Of a stretch of 64,000 nt of DNA, positions 46,930 through 55,310 are shown one piece after another. This DNA is from an uncultured Pelagibacteraceae bacterium (GTDB taxonomy: Bacteria; Pseudomonadota; Alphaproteobacteria; Pelagibacterales; Pelagibacteraceae): NCBI GenBank assembly GCA_902636025.1, contig CACPQG010000002.1:19178-83177 (forward strand). Reading direction: 5' to 3'. The notes under the pieces were generated by a model, which saw only the letters and a list, made by a program, of their open reading frames with translations, was not told the origin of the DNA and searched no databases. The position numbers were made by a program, and so were the translations under genes. How positions within the stretch are numbered: position 1 is the first letter of the stretch; each line of letters opens with the position of its first letter.

Positions 46930-48364
46930 TCCAAAATTAAAAGAGGAGTGTGCTGTTTTTGGAATTAGCGATAATTCCGATGCATCAACACTTACAGCTT
47001 TAGGATTGCACGCTCTTCAACACAGGGGTCAGGAGGGATGTGGAATAGTGTCTTTTGATGGTAAGAAATATCACTCAGAAAAAAGATTTGGTTTAGTTGG
47101 AGACAATTTTAGTAAAGAAAAAGTAATTAAAACTTTACCTGGAAAATTTGCTATTGGACATAATAGATATTCTACAACAGGAGGAACAACATTAAGGAAT
47201 ATACAACCTTTCTTTGCAGATACAAATGCGGGGGGAATAGGTGTTTCGCATAATGGTAATCTCACAAATGCTATTAAATTAAGAACAAAAATGGTGGAGG
47301 AAGGTTCAATTTTTTATACTACATCTGATACAGAAACAATCGTCAAACTAATTGCAAGATCAAAAAGAGCAAAAACAGTTGACAGGGTAATTGATGCGCT
47401 GTTTCAAATTCAAGGAGGATATGCTTTAGTTGTTTTAACACAAAACATTTTAATAGGAGCAAGAGATCCATTTGGAATCAGACCTTTGGTTTTAGGTAAA
47501 TTAAAAAGCTCTTATGTTTTAGCATCTGAAACTTGTGCTCTAGATATTATTGGAGCAAAATATATCAGAGATGTTGAGAACGGAGAAATAGTGTGTATCG
47601 AAGATAGTAAATTACAAAGTATTAAACCTTTTCCTCAAAAAAAAATTAGACCATGTGTATTTGAATATATTTATTTTTCAAGACCAGATAGTATCTTAAA
47701 CGGTAAAACTGCTTATGAATATAGAAAAAATTTTGGTGCAGAATTAGCAAAAGAAGAAAAGATTAATGCAGATCTAGTTGTACCAGTACCTGACTCAGGT
47801 AATGCAGCAGCACTAGGTTATGCGCAACAAAAAAAAATTAACTTTGATCTAGGCTTAATAAGAAATCACTATGTAGGTAGAACATTTATCGAACCATCAC
47901 AAAAAATTAGAAGTTTAGGTGTAAAACTAAAATTAAATGCAAATCAATCTGTTATAAAGGATAAAAAAATTATATTAGTTGATGACTCGCTTGTAAGAGG
48001 TACAACGTCATCTAAAATAGTAAAAATGCTCTATGATGCAGGCGCAAAAGAAGTTCATCTTAGAATAGCCAGCCCAGAAATAAAATTTCCTGATTTTTAT
48101 GGTGTTGATATGCCAACTAAAAAAGAACTTTTGGCTGCTAATAAAAGTGTGGAAGAAATAAGAGATATAATCTCAGCAAAATCATTGAGATTTTTAAGTA
48201 TTGACGGGTTGTATAAAGCAATGGGATTTGAAAATAGAAATGATAATTATCCTCAATTAACTGATCATTACTTTACTGGTGATTACCCTGTAAAAATTAT
48301 TGACGAATTGGGAGAGGACAAAGTCACACAATTATCTTTATTAAGCACAGGATCAAACAACTAA
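46895..48364 (+). CDS. purF: Amidophosphoribosyltransferase
   Basis: 489 residues. A short N-terminal propeptide (MKMLKKKFQIYDPKLKEE) is followed by the catalytic cysteine in CAVFGI, which becomes residue 1 after cleavage. Glutaminase features GLHALQHRGQEGCGI and HNRYSTTGG, and the PRPP site IILVDDSLVRGTTSSKIV follow. It commits PRPP to purine synthesis. An alternative start at 46901 (MLKKKF) cannot be excluded; either is removed with the propeptide. Confidence 0.97.
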   Translation: MKMLKKKFQIYDPKLKEECAVFGISDNSDASTLTALGLHALQHRGQEGCGIVSFDGKKYHSEKRFGLVGDNFSKEKVIKTLPGKFAIGHNRYSTTGGTTLRNIQPFFADTNAGGIGVSHNGNLTNAIKLRTKMVEEGSIFYTTSDTETIVKLIARSKRAKTVDRVIDALFQIQGGYALVVLTQNILIGARDPFGIRPLVLGKLKSSYVLASETCALDIIGAKYIRDVENGEIVCIEDSKLQSIKPFPQKKIRPCVFEYIYFSRPDSILNGKTAYEYRKNFGAELAKEEKINADLVVPVPDSGNAAALGYAQQKKINFDLGLIRNHYVGRTFIEPSQKIRSLGVKLKLNANQSVIKDKKIILVDDSLVRGTTSSKIVKMLYDAGAKEVHLRIASPEIKFPDFYGVDMPTKKELLAANKSVEEIRDIISAKSLRFLSIDGLYKAMGFENRNDNYPQLTDHYFTGDYPVKIIDELGEDKVTQLSLLSTGSNN

Positions 48365-48921
48365 TGAAAAAAGTAAGTTTCACAGAGATGAAAAAAGGAA
48401 CAAAAGATGATTATCTATTATTAGATAAGCATGAAAAAGATTATGCGGGTAAGACGGCAGAAAGAATTTTAAAGTTTATGTCTGGTTTAACTGATACTTT
48501 GGAGGGATATAAAGTTTCTAGATTAGAACATTCTCTTCAAAGTGCCACTAGAGCTTTAAAAGCAGGAGAAAGCGAAGAAATGATTGTAGCTACTCTTTTA
48601 CATGACATAGGAGATGAACTCGCTCCCATGAATCATTCTGAATATGCTGCATCAGTGCTTAAACCTTACGTATCTGAAAAAACTCATTGGATTATTGAAA
48701 AGCATGGTGAATTTCAAACCTATTATTATGCTCATCACTTTGGAGGAGATAGAAATAAAAGAGACAAATATAAAAATCATAAGTACTATCAAGCATGCAT
48801 TGATTTTTGTGAAAACTATGATCAAGCATCATTTGATCCAAATTATAAGTCTTTACCATTAAGTAAATTTGAACCAATGGTGAAAAGAATTTTTTCAAGA
48901 AAGCCTTATAGTCATTCTTAG
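48364..48921 (+). CDS. HD-domain protein, candidate di-iron oxygenase (PhnZ-like)
   Basis: 185 residues. An HD-type metal set is visible: His56 in RLEHSLQSA, His80-Asp81 in LLHDIGDEL, His91 in MNHSEY, His114 in IEKHGEFQ and Asp153 in ENYDQASF. The order H...HD...H...H...D and the LEHSLQ segment resemble PhnZ and myo-inositol oxygenase, which hold mixed-valent Fe(II)/Fe(III) and cleave C-C or C-P bonds rather than phosphate esters. The Tyr/Glu pair that PhnZ uses to gate its substrate is not at the same spacing, so the substrate likely differs. Overlaps purF by 1 base. A plain HD phosphohydrolase is the alternative. Confidence 0.7.
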   Translation: MKKVSFTEMKKGTKDDYLLLDKHEKDYAGKTAERILKFMSGLTDTLEGYKVSRLEHSLQSATRALKAGESEEMIVATLLHDIGDELAPMNHSEYAASVLKPYVSEKTHWIIEKHGEFQTYYYAHHFGGDRNKRDKYKNHKYYQACIDFCENYDQASFDPNYKSLPLSKFEPMVKRIFSRKPYSHS

Positions 48922-48930
48922 GATTAAGAT

Positions 48931-50880
48931 TTGGTTAATCTACTTAAAAACGAAAAAAGTCCATACCTTAAGCAACACGAAAATAATCCAGTAAATTGGA
49001 TGCCGTGGAATAAAGAAACACTTAAATTAGCAAAAGTAAAAAAAAAACCAATATTTTTAAGTGTTGGATATGCTAGTTGCCATTGGTGTCATGTGATGGC
49101 ACATGAGAGTTTTGAAGATGAAACAACTGCTAAAATACTAAATGAAAAATTTATTAATATCAAAGTTGATAGAGAAGAAAGACCTGACTTAGATTATATA
49201 TTTCAAAGATGTTTAGGTATTCTAACAGGCACTCAAGGTGGGTGGCCGCTGTCGATGTTTTTAGATGAGAATGCTGTACCTTTTACTGGGGGTACATATT
49301 TTCCACCAAAAGAAATGCATGGTAGACCAAGTTTTACAAAAGTTTTAGAGAACGTTTCAAAAGTTTACGAAGAAAATAGAGAAAAAATTATTTCCCAAGT
49401 TGAACAGATTAAAATGGTCTTTAATGAAATTAATTCAAAAAATGCTGTACTTAACCAGGATTTAGAGCCTTTTGCAGAAAAAATTTTACAATATATGGAT
49501 AATGATAATGGTGGATTTCAAGGTGCACCTAAGTTTCCTCAGTTTTATGTTTTCGATACGATATTTTATTTCTATTTGAAAAACAAAAAGAAGAAATTTT
49601 ATGAGGTAACTGAAAAACTTTTAAAAAATATTTGTTCTAAAGGAATTTACGATCAATTGGGAGGTGGTATTTCAAGATATACTGTTGATGATAAATGGGT
49701 AGTCCCGCATTTTGAAAAGATGCTTTATGACAATATTTTGTTTGTTAGACTTTTGAATTTTTATGTTGAAAATACCAAAAATAAATATTTTAGATCCAAA
49801 TTAATACAAAGTATAAATTTTATACATAAAGAATTTAACAATAAAGAAAATTTGTTAGGTTCAGCATACGATGCTGACAGTGAGGGTATTGAAGGTAAAT
49901 ATTATATTTGGAAGTACCAGGATATTAAAAATGTTTTAAAAGAAAAGTTTGAATTATTTAATAAGAAATATGAAATATCTGAAGCGGGTAATTTTGAAGG
50001 AAATAATATTCTGGTTGAAAAATCAGGAGTTGTATTAAATGATACTGAATTAGAAGCAATTAAAGAGATAGAAAGTAAACTTTTAGAGGAGAGAAACAAA
50101 AGAGTAAAACCACTTTTTGATCACAAAACTCAAACAGATTTAAATAGTTATTGGATATACACTGTTTTACATTCTTCAATAGTCCTTGAGAATAAAGCAA
50201 TTTTTAAAGTAGCTATGAGTTACCTAAATAGGATCCAAAACGTTTTAAAGGATAACCTGTTTCATTGTTATGACAAAAAAAGAGAGGAAATTGATGTTTT
50301 CTTGGAGGATTATGTTTATTTTAGTTTATTGCTAGTAAGTGTTTATGAAATCACAAATGATAAAAAATCATTAGATCAATGTTGTATATTGTTGGAAAAA
50401 GCATGGGAGCTTTTTTATAATGATGAAAACCAAGTCTTGCAAAAGAATATTAAAAAATCTAATGATTTATTTGTTCAACCTATTGATCTAATAGATAACA
50501 ATATACAAAACGGAAATAGTATATTTTTACTAGTTTGTAATAAACTTTTTAATATTACAGGGGAAATTTCTTGGAAAAATAAAATTGATATTCTTAAAAA
50601 ATCATTTCACTCATCTATTAATAATGCTTACTCACAAATGTTTAGCTATATAAAAATTCTAGATATTTGTAATGATAACATAACATTTACTTTTTTTGGA
50701 AAGGATAAAAATTTTAAGGAAATACAAAATAAAATGTTAAAAAAATACTTTGAAAAAGCGACCTTCATTCACAAAGACAGTCCTGAAAGTTTTATTTTGA
50801 TTTGTAAGAATCAAACTTGTTCTGAAAAACTCAAATCATCAAAACAAGTGGAGGAATACATAAATGCAAGATCTATCTAA
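48931..50880 (+). CDS. DUF255 thioredoxin-domain protein (YyaL/SSP411 family)
   Basis: 649 residues starting at TTG: an in-frame stop lies at 48925, and the family start NEKSPYLKQHENNPVNW follows at once, so no ATG is possible. The N-terminal thioredoxin-like domain carries CHWC (Cys50, Cys53) in YASCHWCHVMAHESFEDE, followed by a six-hairpin, glycosidase-like domain (GGIYDQLGG-like ICSKGIYDQLGGGISRYTVD and YDADSEGIEGKYY). The family is widespread, its reaction unsettled. AGGA 7 bases upstream serves as ribosome site. Overlaps the EamA gene by 17 bases. Confidence 0.9.
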   Translation: MVNLLKNEKSPYLKQHENNPVNWMPWNKETLKLAKVKKKPIFLSVGYASCHWCHVMAHESFEDETTAKILNEKFINIKVDREERPDLDYIFQRCLGILTGTQGGWPLSMFLDENAVPFTGGTYFPPKEMHGRPSFTKVLENVSKVYEENREKIISQVEQIKMVFNEINSKNAVLNQDLEPFAEKILQYMDNDNGGFQGAPKFPQFYVFDTIFYFYLKNKKKKFYEVTEKLLKNICSKGIYDQLGGGISRYTVDDKWVVPHFEKMLYDNILFVRLLNFYVENTKNKYFRSKLIQSINFIHKEFNNKENLLGSAYDADSEGIEGKYYIWKYQDIKNVLKEKFELFNKKYEISEAGNFEGNNILVEKSGVVLNDTELEAIKEIESKLLEERNKRVKPLFDHKTQTDLNSYWIYTVLHSSIVLENKAIFKVAMSYLNRIQNVLKDNLFHCYDKKREEIDVFLEDYVYFSLLLVSVYEITNDKKSLDQCCILLEKAWELFYNDENQVLQKNIKKSNDLFVQPIDLIDNNIQNGNSIFLLVCNKLFNITGEISWKNKIDILKKSFHSSINNAYSQMFSYIKILDICNDNITFTFFGKDKNFKEIQNKMLKKYFEKATFIHKDSPESFILICKNQTCSEKLKSSKQVEEYINARSI

Positions 50881-51724
50881 TCAAAAAAAGGGTTCTTTAT
50901 TAGCTTTTATTGGTGTTTTATTTATTACACCAGACTCTCTACTCATAAGATTAAGCAACATAGAAACATGGGGATTATTATTTTATAGAGGCTTTATTCC
51001 ATTCATTGTTGTTCTTTTTGGATTAATCTTATTTTATAAAAAAAATTTTTTTAATGCATTAATAAATATTGGGTATACAGGAATATTTTATGCAATAAGT
51101 TTTTCCGTATGCAATGTTACTTTTATTATTTCTATTCAAAATACCACTGTTGCTAATACTCTTATAATGGTAGCCATGGCTCCAATGCTTTCTGCTTTCC
51201 TTGGAGCTTTATTTTTAAATGAGGCTCCAGATAAGAAAACCTGGTTAGCGATTATAGTAACTTTTTTATCTGTAACATTTATCTTTTATGATTCAGTGAA
51301 ATTGGGAAATATTTTGGGTGATGTATTTGGATTTATAACAGCGCTTGGTCTTGCAATAAATGCAAACCTTGCAAGGTTTGCCAAAAATAAAGATCTAGTC
51401 CCTGCGGCTGTAATTGGAAAACTTGGTACTGCAGCATTTGCATTTATATTCGTAAATAACTTCAACTTAATTAACACCGATATTATTATAGTTCCATTAA
51501 TGTGTGTGTTATGTGTTGCAATACCATTTGTACTTGTAACTATTGCACCAAGATTCATTACTGCAGCTGAGGTAAATTTATTTTTCTTATTAGAGGTAAT
51601 AATTGGTCCAATATGGGTTTGGATAGTCATAAATGAAAGGCCTAGTCCTGAAACAATTATTGGAGGGATTATAATAATTATTACAATCGCTATACACTCT
51701 TTTCTAGCCATAAAAAAAACATAA
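50864..51724 (+). CDS. EamA/DMT-family permease
   Basis: 286 residues, about ten hydrophobic helices in two EamA repeats. FIGVLFITPDSLLIRLSNIE starts repeat one; MVAMAPMLSAFLGALFLNEAP ends it; GDVFGFITALGLAINANLAR opens repeat two; AEVNLFFLLEVIIGPIWVW carries the usual glutamate. An inner-membrane metabolite carrier of unknown substrate. It begins 17 bases inside the DUF255 gene, so both are probably one transcript. Confidence 0.9.
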   Translation: MQDLSNQKKGSLLAFIGVLFITPDSLLIRLSNIETWGLLFYRGFIPFIVVLFGLILFYKKNFFNALINIGYTGIFYAISFSVCNVTFIISIQNTTVANTLIMVAMAPMLSAFLGALFLNEAPDKKTWLAIIVTFLSVTFIFYDSVKLGNILGDVFGFITALGLAINANLARFAKNKDLVPAAVIGKLGTAAFAFIFVNNFNLINTDIIIVPLMCVLCVAIPFVLVTIAPRFITAAEVNLFFLLEVIIGPIWVWIVINERPSPETIIGGIIIIITIAIHSFLAIKKT

Positions 51725-51774
51725 ACTAAAATTAACTACTTGCTTTTTTAAATAAAAAGAATACTCACGCAGAA

Positions 51775-53127
51775 ATGAATAAAATTATTAATAACTCTTG
51801 GGCACTATTTTTAGGTATGGGATTAATTATGCTTGCTCATGGTTATCAAGGATCTTTATTAGGTATAAGAGCAGTAAGAGAGGATTTTAGCTTAATATCA
51901 ACTGGTTTTATGTTATCGGGATATTATATTGGTTATTTTGTGGGTGCAAAAACTATATCTAATTTAGTTTCACGTGTTGGCCATATAAGAGTATTTGCAG
52001 CCTTTGCATCTGTTGCATCAGTTGTAATTCTTCTTCATTCAATAATAGTAAATCCTTTTACCTGGTTTATTTTAAGAATAGTCACTGGTTTCAGTATGGT
52101 TTCTTTATACACAGTTGCTGAAAGTTGGTTAAACGACAGATCTAGTAACAAAAATAGAGGAAGTGTTCTTTCTATTTATATGATTGTCCTTTATGGATCG
52201 ATGGCTCTAGGAATGTTTTTTATTAATTTTAGTAAGCCTGAAAACTTTCAACCATTTATTCTAGTATCTCTTATTATGTCGCTATCTCTAATACCTATAC
52301 TGCTTACAAAAAGAAAACCTCCTACTTTCAAAAGAATTTTGGGAATGAAACTTAGAGACCTATTTGATACTTCTCCTTTTGGAATGGTAAGCTCATTATT
52401 GATCGGGTCTACACATTCAGCTTTATTTTCTATGCTAGCAGTTTATGCAGCATCAATGAATTTTAGTATTTTTGAAATATCTATAGTAACCTTCTTAGTT
52501 GCGATATCTGGTGCAATTTCGCAATGGCCAATAGGTAAACTATCTGACGCATTAGATAGGAGATTGGTGATTATTTATTGCACATTTGGATCATCTTTTT
52601 TTGCATTTTGTGCAATATTCGCTTCATCTCAAATATATATGCCTGAAGGTTTAGCAACTCCAAAATATTGGTTTTACTTTTTTGTAATGTTATTTTCATT
52701 TTGCAGTCTTCCAATGTTTGCTTTGATATTTGCACATACAAACGACTTTATTCCTAAGGAAAAATTTGTTGCTGCTGGAGCTGGTTTACAGTTTGCTTTT
52801 GGTTTAGGAGCAATGATAGGTCCATTTTTATGCTCATTTTTTATGGATTTTGTTGGTCCTAACGGTTTTTTTATATATTTAATAATTTTTCACGCATCTA
52901 TAGGAATTTTTGGAGTTTACAGAATGAAAGTAAGAGCAGTTGTTGATAATCCAGACTCTCAATTTACTCCTATGCCACAAACTATTACACCTTTAGGAAT
53001 GGAGTTAAACCCTGTAACAGAGCATATTGATGAACCGTATTCAGAAAAAGTTCAAAAAATGCTTAAAAGAAAGGGTGTTGTTATAAAAAAGAAAGATGAG
53101 ACGGCAGTTGAAAAAGAGATTATATAA
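51775..53127 (+). CDS. Major facilitator superfamily carrier (YcaD/UMF2-like)
   Basis: 450 residues with 12 predicted helices. The MFS loop 2-3 motif appears as GAKTISNLVSRVGHIRVF and a second copy as GKLSDALDRRLVI; AESWLNDRSSNKNRG is typical of the YcaD-like group. The C-terminal 60 residues are hydrophilic and cytoplasmic (TPMPQTITPLGMELNPVTEH, then a Lys-rich end), which is unusual and may bind a partner. Substrate unknown. A hairpin terminator follows 54 bases after the stop. Confidence 0.88.
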   Translation: MNKIINNSWALFLGMGLIMLAHGYQGSLLGIRAVREDFSLISTGFMLSGYYIGYFVGAKTISNLVSRVGHIRVFAAFASVASVVILLHSIIVNPFTWFILRIVTGFSMVSLYTVAESWLNDRSSNKNRGSVLSIYMIVLYGSMALGMFFINFSKPENFQPFILVSLIMSLSLIPILLTKRKPPTFKRILGMKLRDLFDTSPFGMVSSLLIGSTHSALFSMLAVYAASMNFSIFEISIVTFLVAISGAISQWPIGKLSDALDRRLVIIYCTFGSSFFAFCAIFASSQIYMPEGLATPKYWFYFFVMLFSFCSLPMFALIFAHTNDFIPKEKFVAAGAGLQFAFGLGAMIGPFLCSFFMDFVGPNGFFIYLIIFHASIGIFGVYRMKVRAVVDNPDSQFTPMPQTITPLGMELNPVTEHIDEPYSEKVQKMLKRKGVVIKKKDETAVEKEII

Positions 53128-53180
53128 ATAAAATTCTCTACTTCAAGTTGTGTATATCTTAAATTAAAAAAAATAAATCT

Positions 53181-53206
53181 AACTCTTGTTAATCAGGGTT
53201 TTTTTT
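53181..53206 (+). terminator. Probable rho-independent terminator of the MFS gene
   Basis: AACTCT (53181-53186) can pair with AGGGTT (53195-53200) through five Watson-Crick pairs and one T-G pair around an 8-base loop; eight T in a row (53199-53206) follow. It is a weak stem but ends in a strong T-tract, and lies between two genes on the same strand. It argues against a TTG start at 53186 for the next gene. Confidence 0.45.
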
Positions 53207-53212
53207 GTTGAA

Positions 53213-53959
53213 ATGGAAAAATTAAAAATGGTTAGAAAGAAAAAAAATTCAAAGTCAAAAAGTAAGAGCGGTTTATCAAAAATTGCCTCTTTCACTGCGC
53301 AATCATTAAGTTCGGCATACTCGAGTTATAAAAAAAATCAGGAACAAAAAAAAATTCAGGAAATTAAATTACGTAAACTTGAGGAAAATAATAATCTTAT
53401 AAAAGACAAAAAAGACTTAAAAGTAAGAGAAGATCAATTAAGGAAAGATTTAGATAAATTTAAATCTAAAGAAGAGGACTTAAAAAATAAAGAGAGAGAA
53501 TTAAAATTAAAAGAGGAAAAACTTAAAAATGAAAATGAAAGACTAATTAAAAGAGAAGAGGAACAAAGTTTGTTTAATAAAGAATTAAGATCGAAAGAAA
53601 AAGAACTAAAACTAAGAGAAGAAGAGCAAAATAGGAAAGACATAGATTTAAAAGTTAGAGAAGAGGAACAAAAAAACAAAGAATTAAGAGATCAAAGAAG
53701 AAAATATAAAGCTATTAAAGCTATGAAAGAAGAAGAGGAAAGAAAAAAGAAGATCGAATATATTAAAATTAAAGAATGGGAAGAAAAATTTGATAAAGAG
53801 CAAAAAATGAAAGAAGAGGAAGAAAGACTAAGGGAAGAAAGATTAAGAAGAAGAGAACTTGAGAGCTTAAAAAGGCAAGAAATAGAAGAAAAAGAGGTCA
53901 AAGAGGAATTAGCAAACAGGTTAAAAACCTTTGATATAGACAAAACAACAAAAAACTGA
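53213..53959 (+). CDS. Highly charged helical protein (coiled coil or single alpha-helix)
   Basis: 248 residues from ATG 53213 (a second ATG at 53228 is equally possible). After a basic, Ser-rich head (KKKNSKSKSKSGLSKIASF) and a short Ser/Ala/Tyr patch, residues about 50-235 are almost only Glu, Lys, Arg, Leu, Asp and Gln, in repeats such as ELKLKEEKLKNE, ELKLREEEQNRK and DLKVREEEQKNK. No signal peptide, membrane segment or enzyme motif. Alternating E4-K4-like blocks fit a single alpha-helix or long coiled coil, i.e. a spacer or scaffold. The coding strand is strikingly purine-rich. Function unknown. Confidence 0.75.
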   Translation: MEKLKMVRKKKNSKSKSKSGLSKIASFTAQSLSSAYSSYKKNQEQKKIQEIKLRKLEENNNLIKDKKDLKVREDQLRKDLDKFKSKEEDLKNKERELKLKEEKLKNENERLIKREEEQSLFNKELRSKEKELKLREEEQNRKDIDLKVREEEQKNKELRDQRRKYKAIKAMKEEEERKKKIEYIKIKEWEEKFDKEQKMKEEEERLREERLRRRELESLKRQEIEEKEVKEELANRLKTFDIDKTTKN

Positions 53960-53963
53960 GTAT

Positions 53964-54191
53964 TTGCAAAAAAAAAACTCCGCTAAGCTTTGGAAAATAA
54001 TCCAGGAAGCTGGGGACTATTTAAAAGGAAAACTGCCAGAACACCCAAATCACCCAAAGGGTAGAAACCCATACGCACATATAGCTATTTGTATTAAATC
54101 TAAATTTAATAATAGTTACAAGGATATAGAGGATGAAAAATTTAACGAAGTAGTTGAATATATTGAATACTTAAAAAAAAATCCTGAATAA
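53964..54191 (+). CDS. Small conserved-type protein of unknown function (75 aa)
   Basis: 75 residues from a TTG 4 bases after the preceding stop; no ATG is available near. The middle PEHPNHPKGRNPYAHIAICI is clearly folded-protein-like rather than random, preceded by an amphipathic helix (LWKIIQEAGDYLKGKL) and followed by an acidic helical end. I cannot name the family. It is probably cotranscribed with the charged protein upstream and abuts the stop of the convergent amidinotransferase gene with no gap, as real genes do in this window. Confidence 0.65.
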   Translation: MQKKNSAKLWKIIQEAGDYLKGKLPEHPNHPKGRNPYAHIAICIKSKFNNSYKDIEDEKFNEVVEYIEYLKKNPE

Positions 54192-55307
54192 TTATTGTTT
54201 AGGAAAATAATCTTTAAGCTCCCCTTCTCTATAAACATCAGCTGTGCAACAATGTAATCCACCACCAAATGCGTAAGCATCTCTTAGATCTACGGGTACT
54301 ACTTCCATGCCAAGTTTATCTAATTGTTCAGCTTGGTAAATTTCACTTTTTTCTACACAAACAGTTTTTGGGTCTAATACTAATACATTCATAGACAACC
54401 AAACTGATGAATAGCATAAAGGTGGTGGACTGTTATGAGCTGGTTGTGCAGCATCAATAATTTTCCATCCATTATTTTCGAATAGTTTTCTTTGTTCAGT
54501 GGGTAGTCTTCTCTGTGGGTTATTAATTATTAAACCTTCTTTTATAGGTGTAAAGGTAGCATCTATATGTATTGGATATGGATCGCCTGGAAAGTTTACA
54601 GCGTGCACTCTATGATCTTTAAAATGTCTTTTTAACCAATCAATTCCTTTTAGATTAGTAGTGAAACCATGTTGAACAACTAGGTCTTTTCCAAATCTTA
54701 AAATATCTGCTGCATCAAATAATGGCTCCTCTTCGGTCGTTACAAAAAATTTATCCTCAGTCCATTTTAATCTTTTTTGAACACCAATTTTATCTGACAA
54801 ATAATCTTTTCTATAGTCTGCATCTGTCAATCGTGGTTTTGGTGCAACTTCGTGTCTCATATTCGGGTCTTCATTAAAATATTTTTGTAATAATGGTCTA
54901 TAATTAAGATATTCAAACCATCTGCATCTGTAACTCATTGTTGCTTCTAACATTTCACTTCCAACAGTTAAAATTATATCTCTTGCTGGCATACAACCAA
55001 ACATACTCTCTGCTTCCCAGTCTGGTGTAGATATGCTTTGGTTGTGTTTCAATGGTATAGGTCTATCAACTTTAATTCCTCTTTTTTTTAGCAAAGATAC
55101 AAAATTATTTAATAATTCGTTTGCTTTATCTACAGTATCTTTTGTTCTTGGGCCGTGTTGACCTTTCATGTCAGAGTCTTCAGGAACTTTTGCATCTAAA
55201 GCTGGTTCAGGGGCAGGAACACAACAACCATCAGCTCTTCCAACGATTACGTGTTTTAGGGGATCCCATTCATTCCAGCTATTTACAATTGTTTTCTCGA
55301 AGCTCAT
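54192..55307 (-). CDS. Amidinotransferase (glycine amidinotransferase-like)
   Basis: 371 residues of the guanidine-modifying (pentein) fold. It begins VNSWNEWDPLKHVIVGRADG, a family start, and has MFGCMPARDIILTVG, a catalytic Asp/His region (HIDATFTPIKEGLII) and the nucleophile Cys353 in GGGLHCCTADVYREG, matching the GGG-x-HC motif of arginine:glycine amidinotransferase and of StrB-type inosamine amidinotransferases. It would move an amidino group from arginine to an amine acceptor, perhaps glycine, giving guanidinoacetate and ornithine. The acceptor is not proved. It lies 3 bases after an EamA permease gene on the same strand. Confidence 0.88.
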   Translation of the reverse strand: MSFEKTIVNSWNEWDPLKHVIVGRADGCCVPAPEPALDAKVPEDSDMKGQHGPRTKDTVDKANELLNNFVSLLKKRGIKVDRPIPLKHNQSISTPDWEAESMFGCMPARDIILTVGSEMLEATMSYRCRWFEYLNYRPLLQKYFNEDPNMRHEVAPKPRLTDADYRKDYLSDKIGVQKRLKWTEDKFFVTTEEEPLFDAADILRFGKDLVVQHGFTTNLKGIDWLKRHFKDHRVHAVNFPGDPYPIHIDATFTPIKEGLIINNPQRRLPTEQRKLFENNGWKIIDAAQPAHNSPPPLCYSSVWLSMNVLVLDPKTVCVEKSEIYQAEQLDKLGMEVVPVDLRDAYAFGGGLHCCTADVYREGELKDYFPKQ

Positions 55308-55310
55308 AAA

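Noticed and set aside
51286..51711. 141-codon minus-strand frame opposite the EamA gene
   Set aside because: It is antisense to a well-supported membrane protein and has no family pattern of its own; it is a shadow frame.
53434..53943. Ser/Phe/Leu-rich minus-strand frames opposite the charged helical protein
   Set aside because: They come from the complement of a purine-rich Lys/Glu coding strand; no start signals or family pattern.
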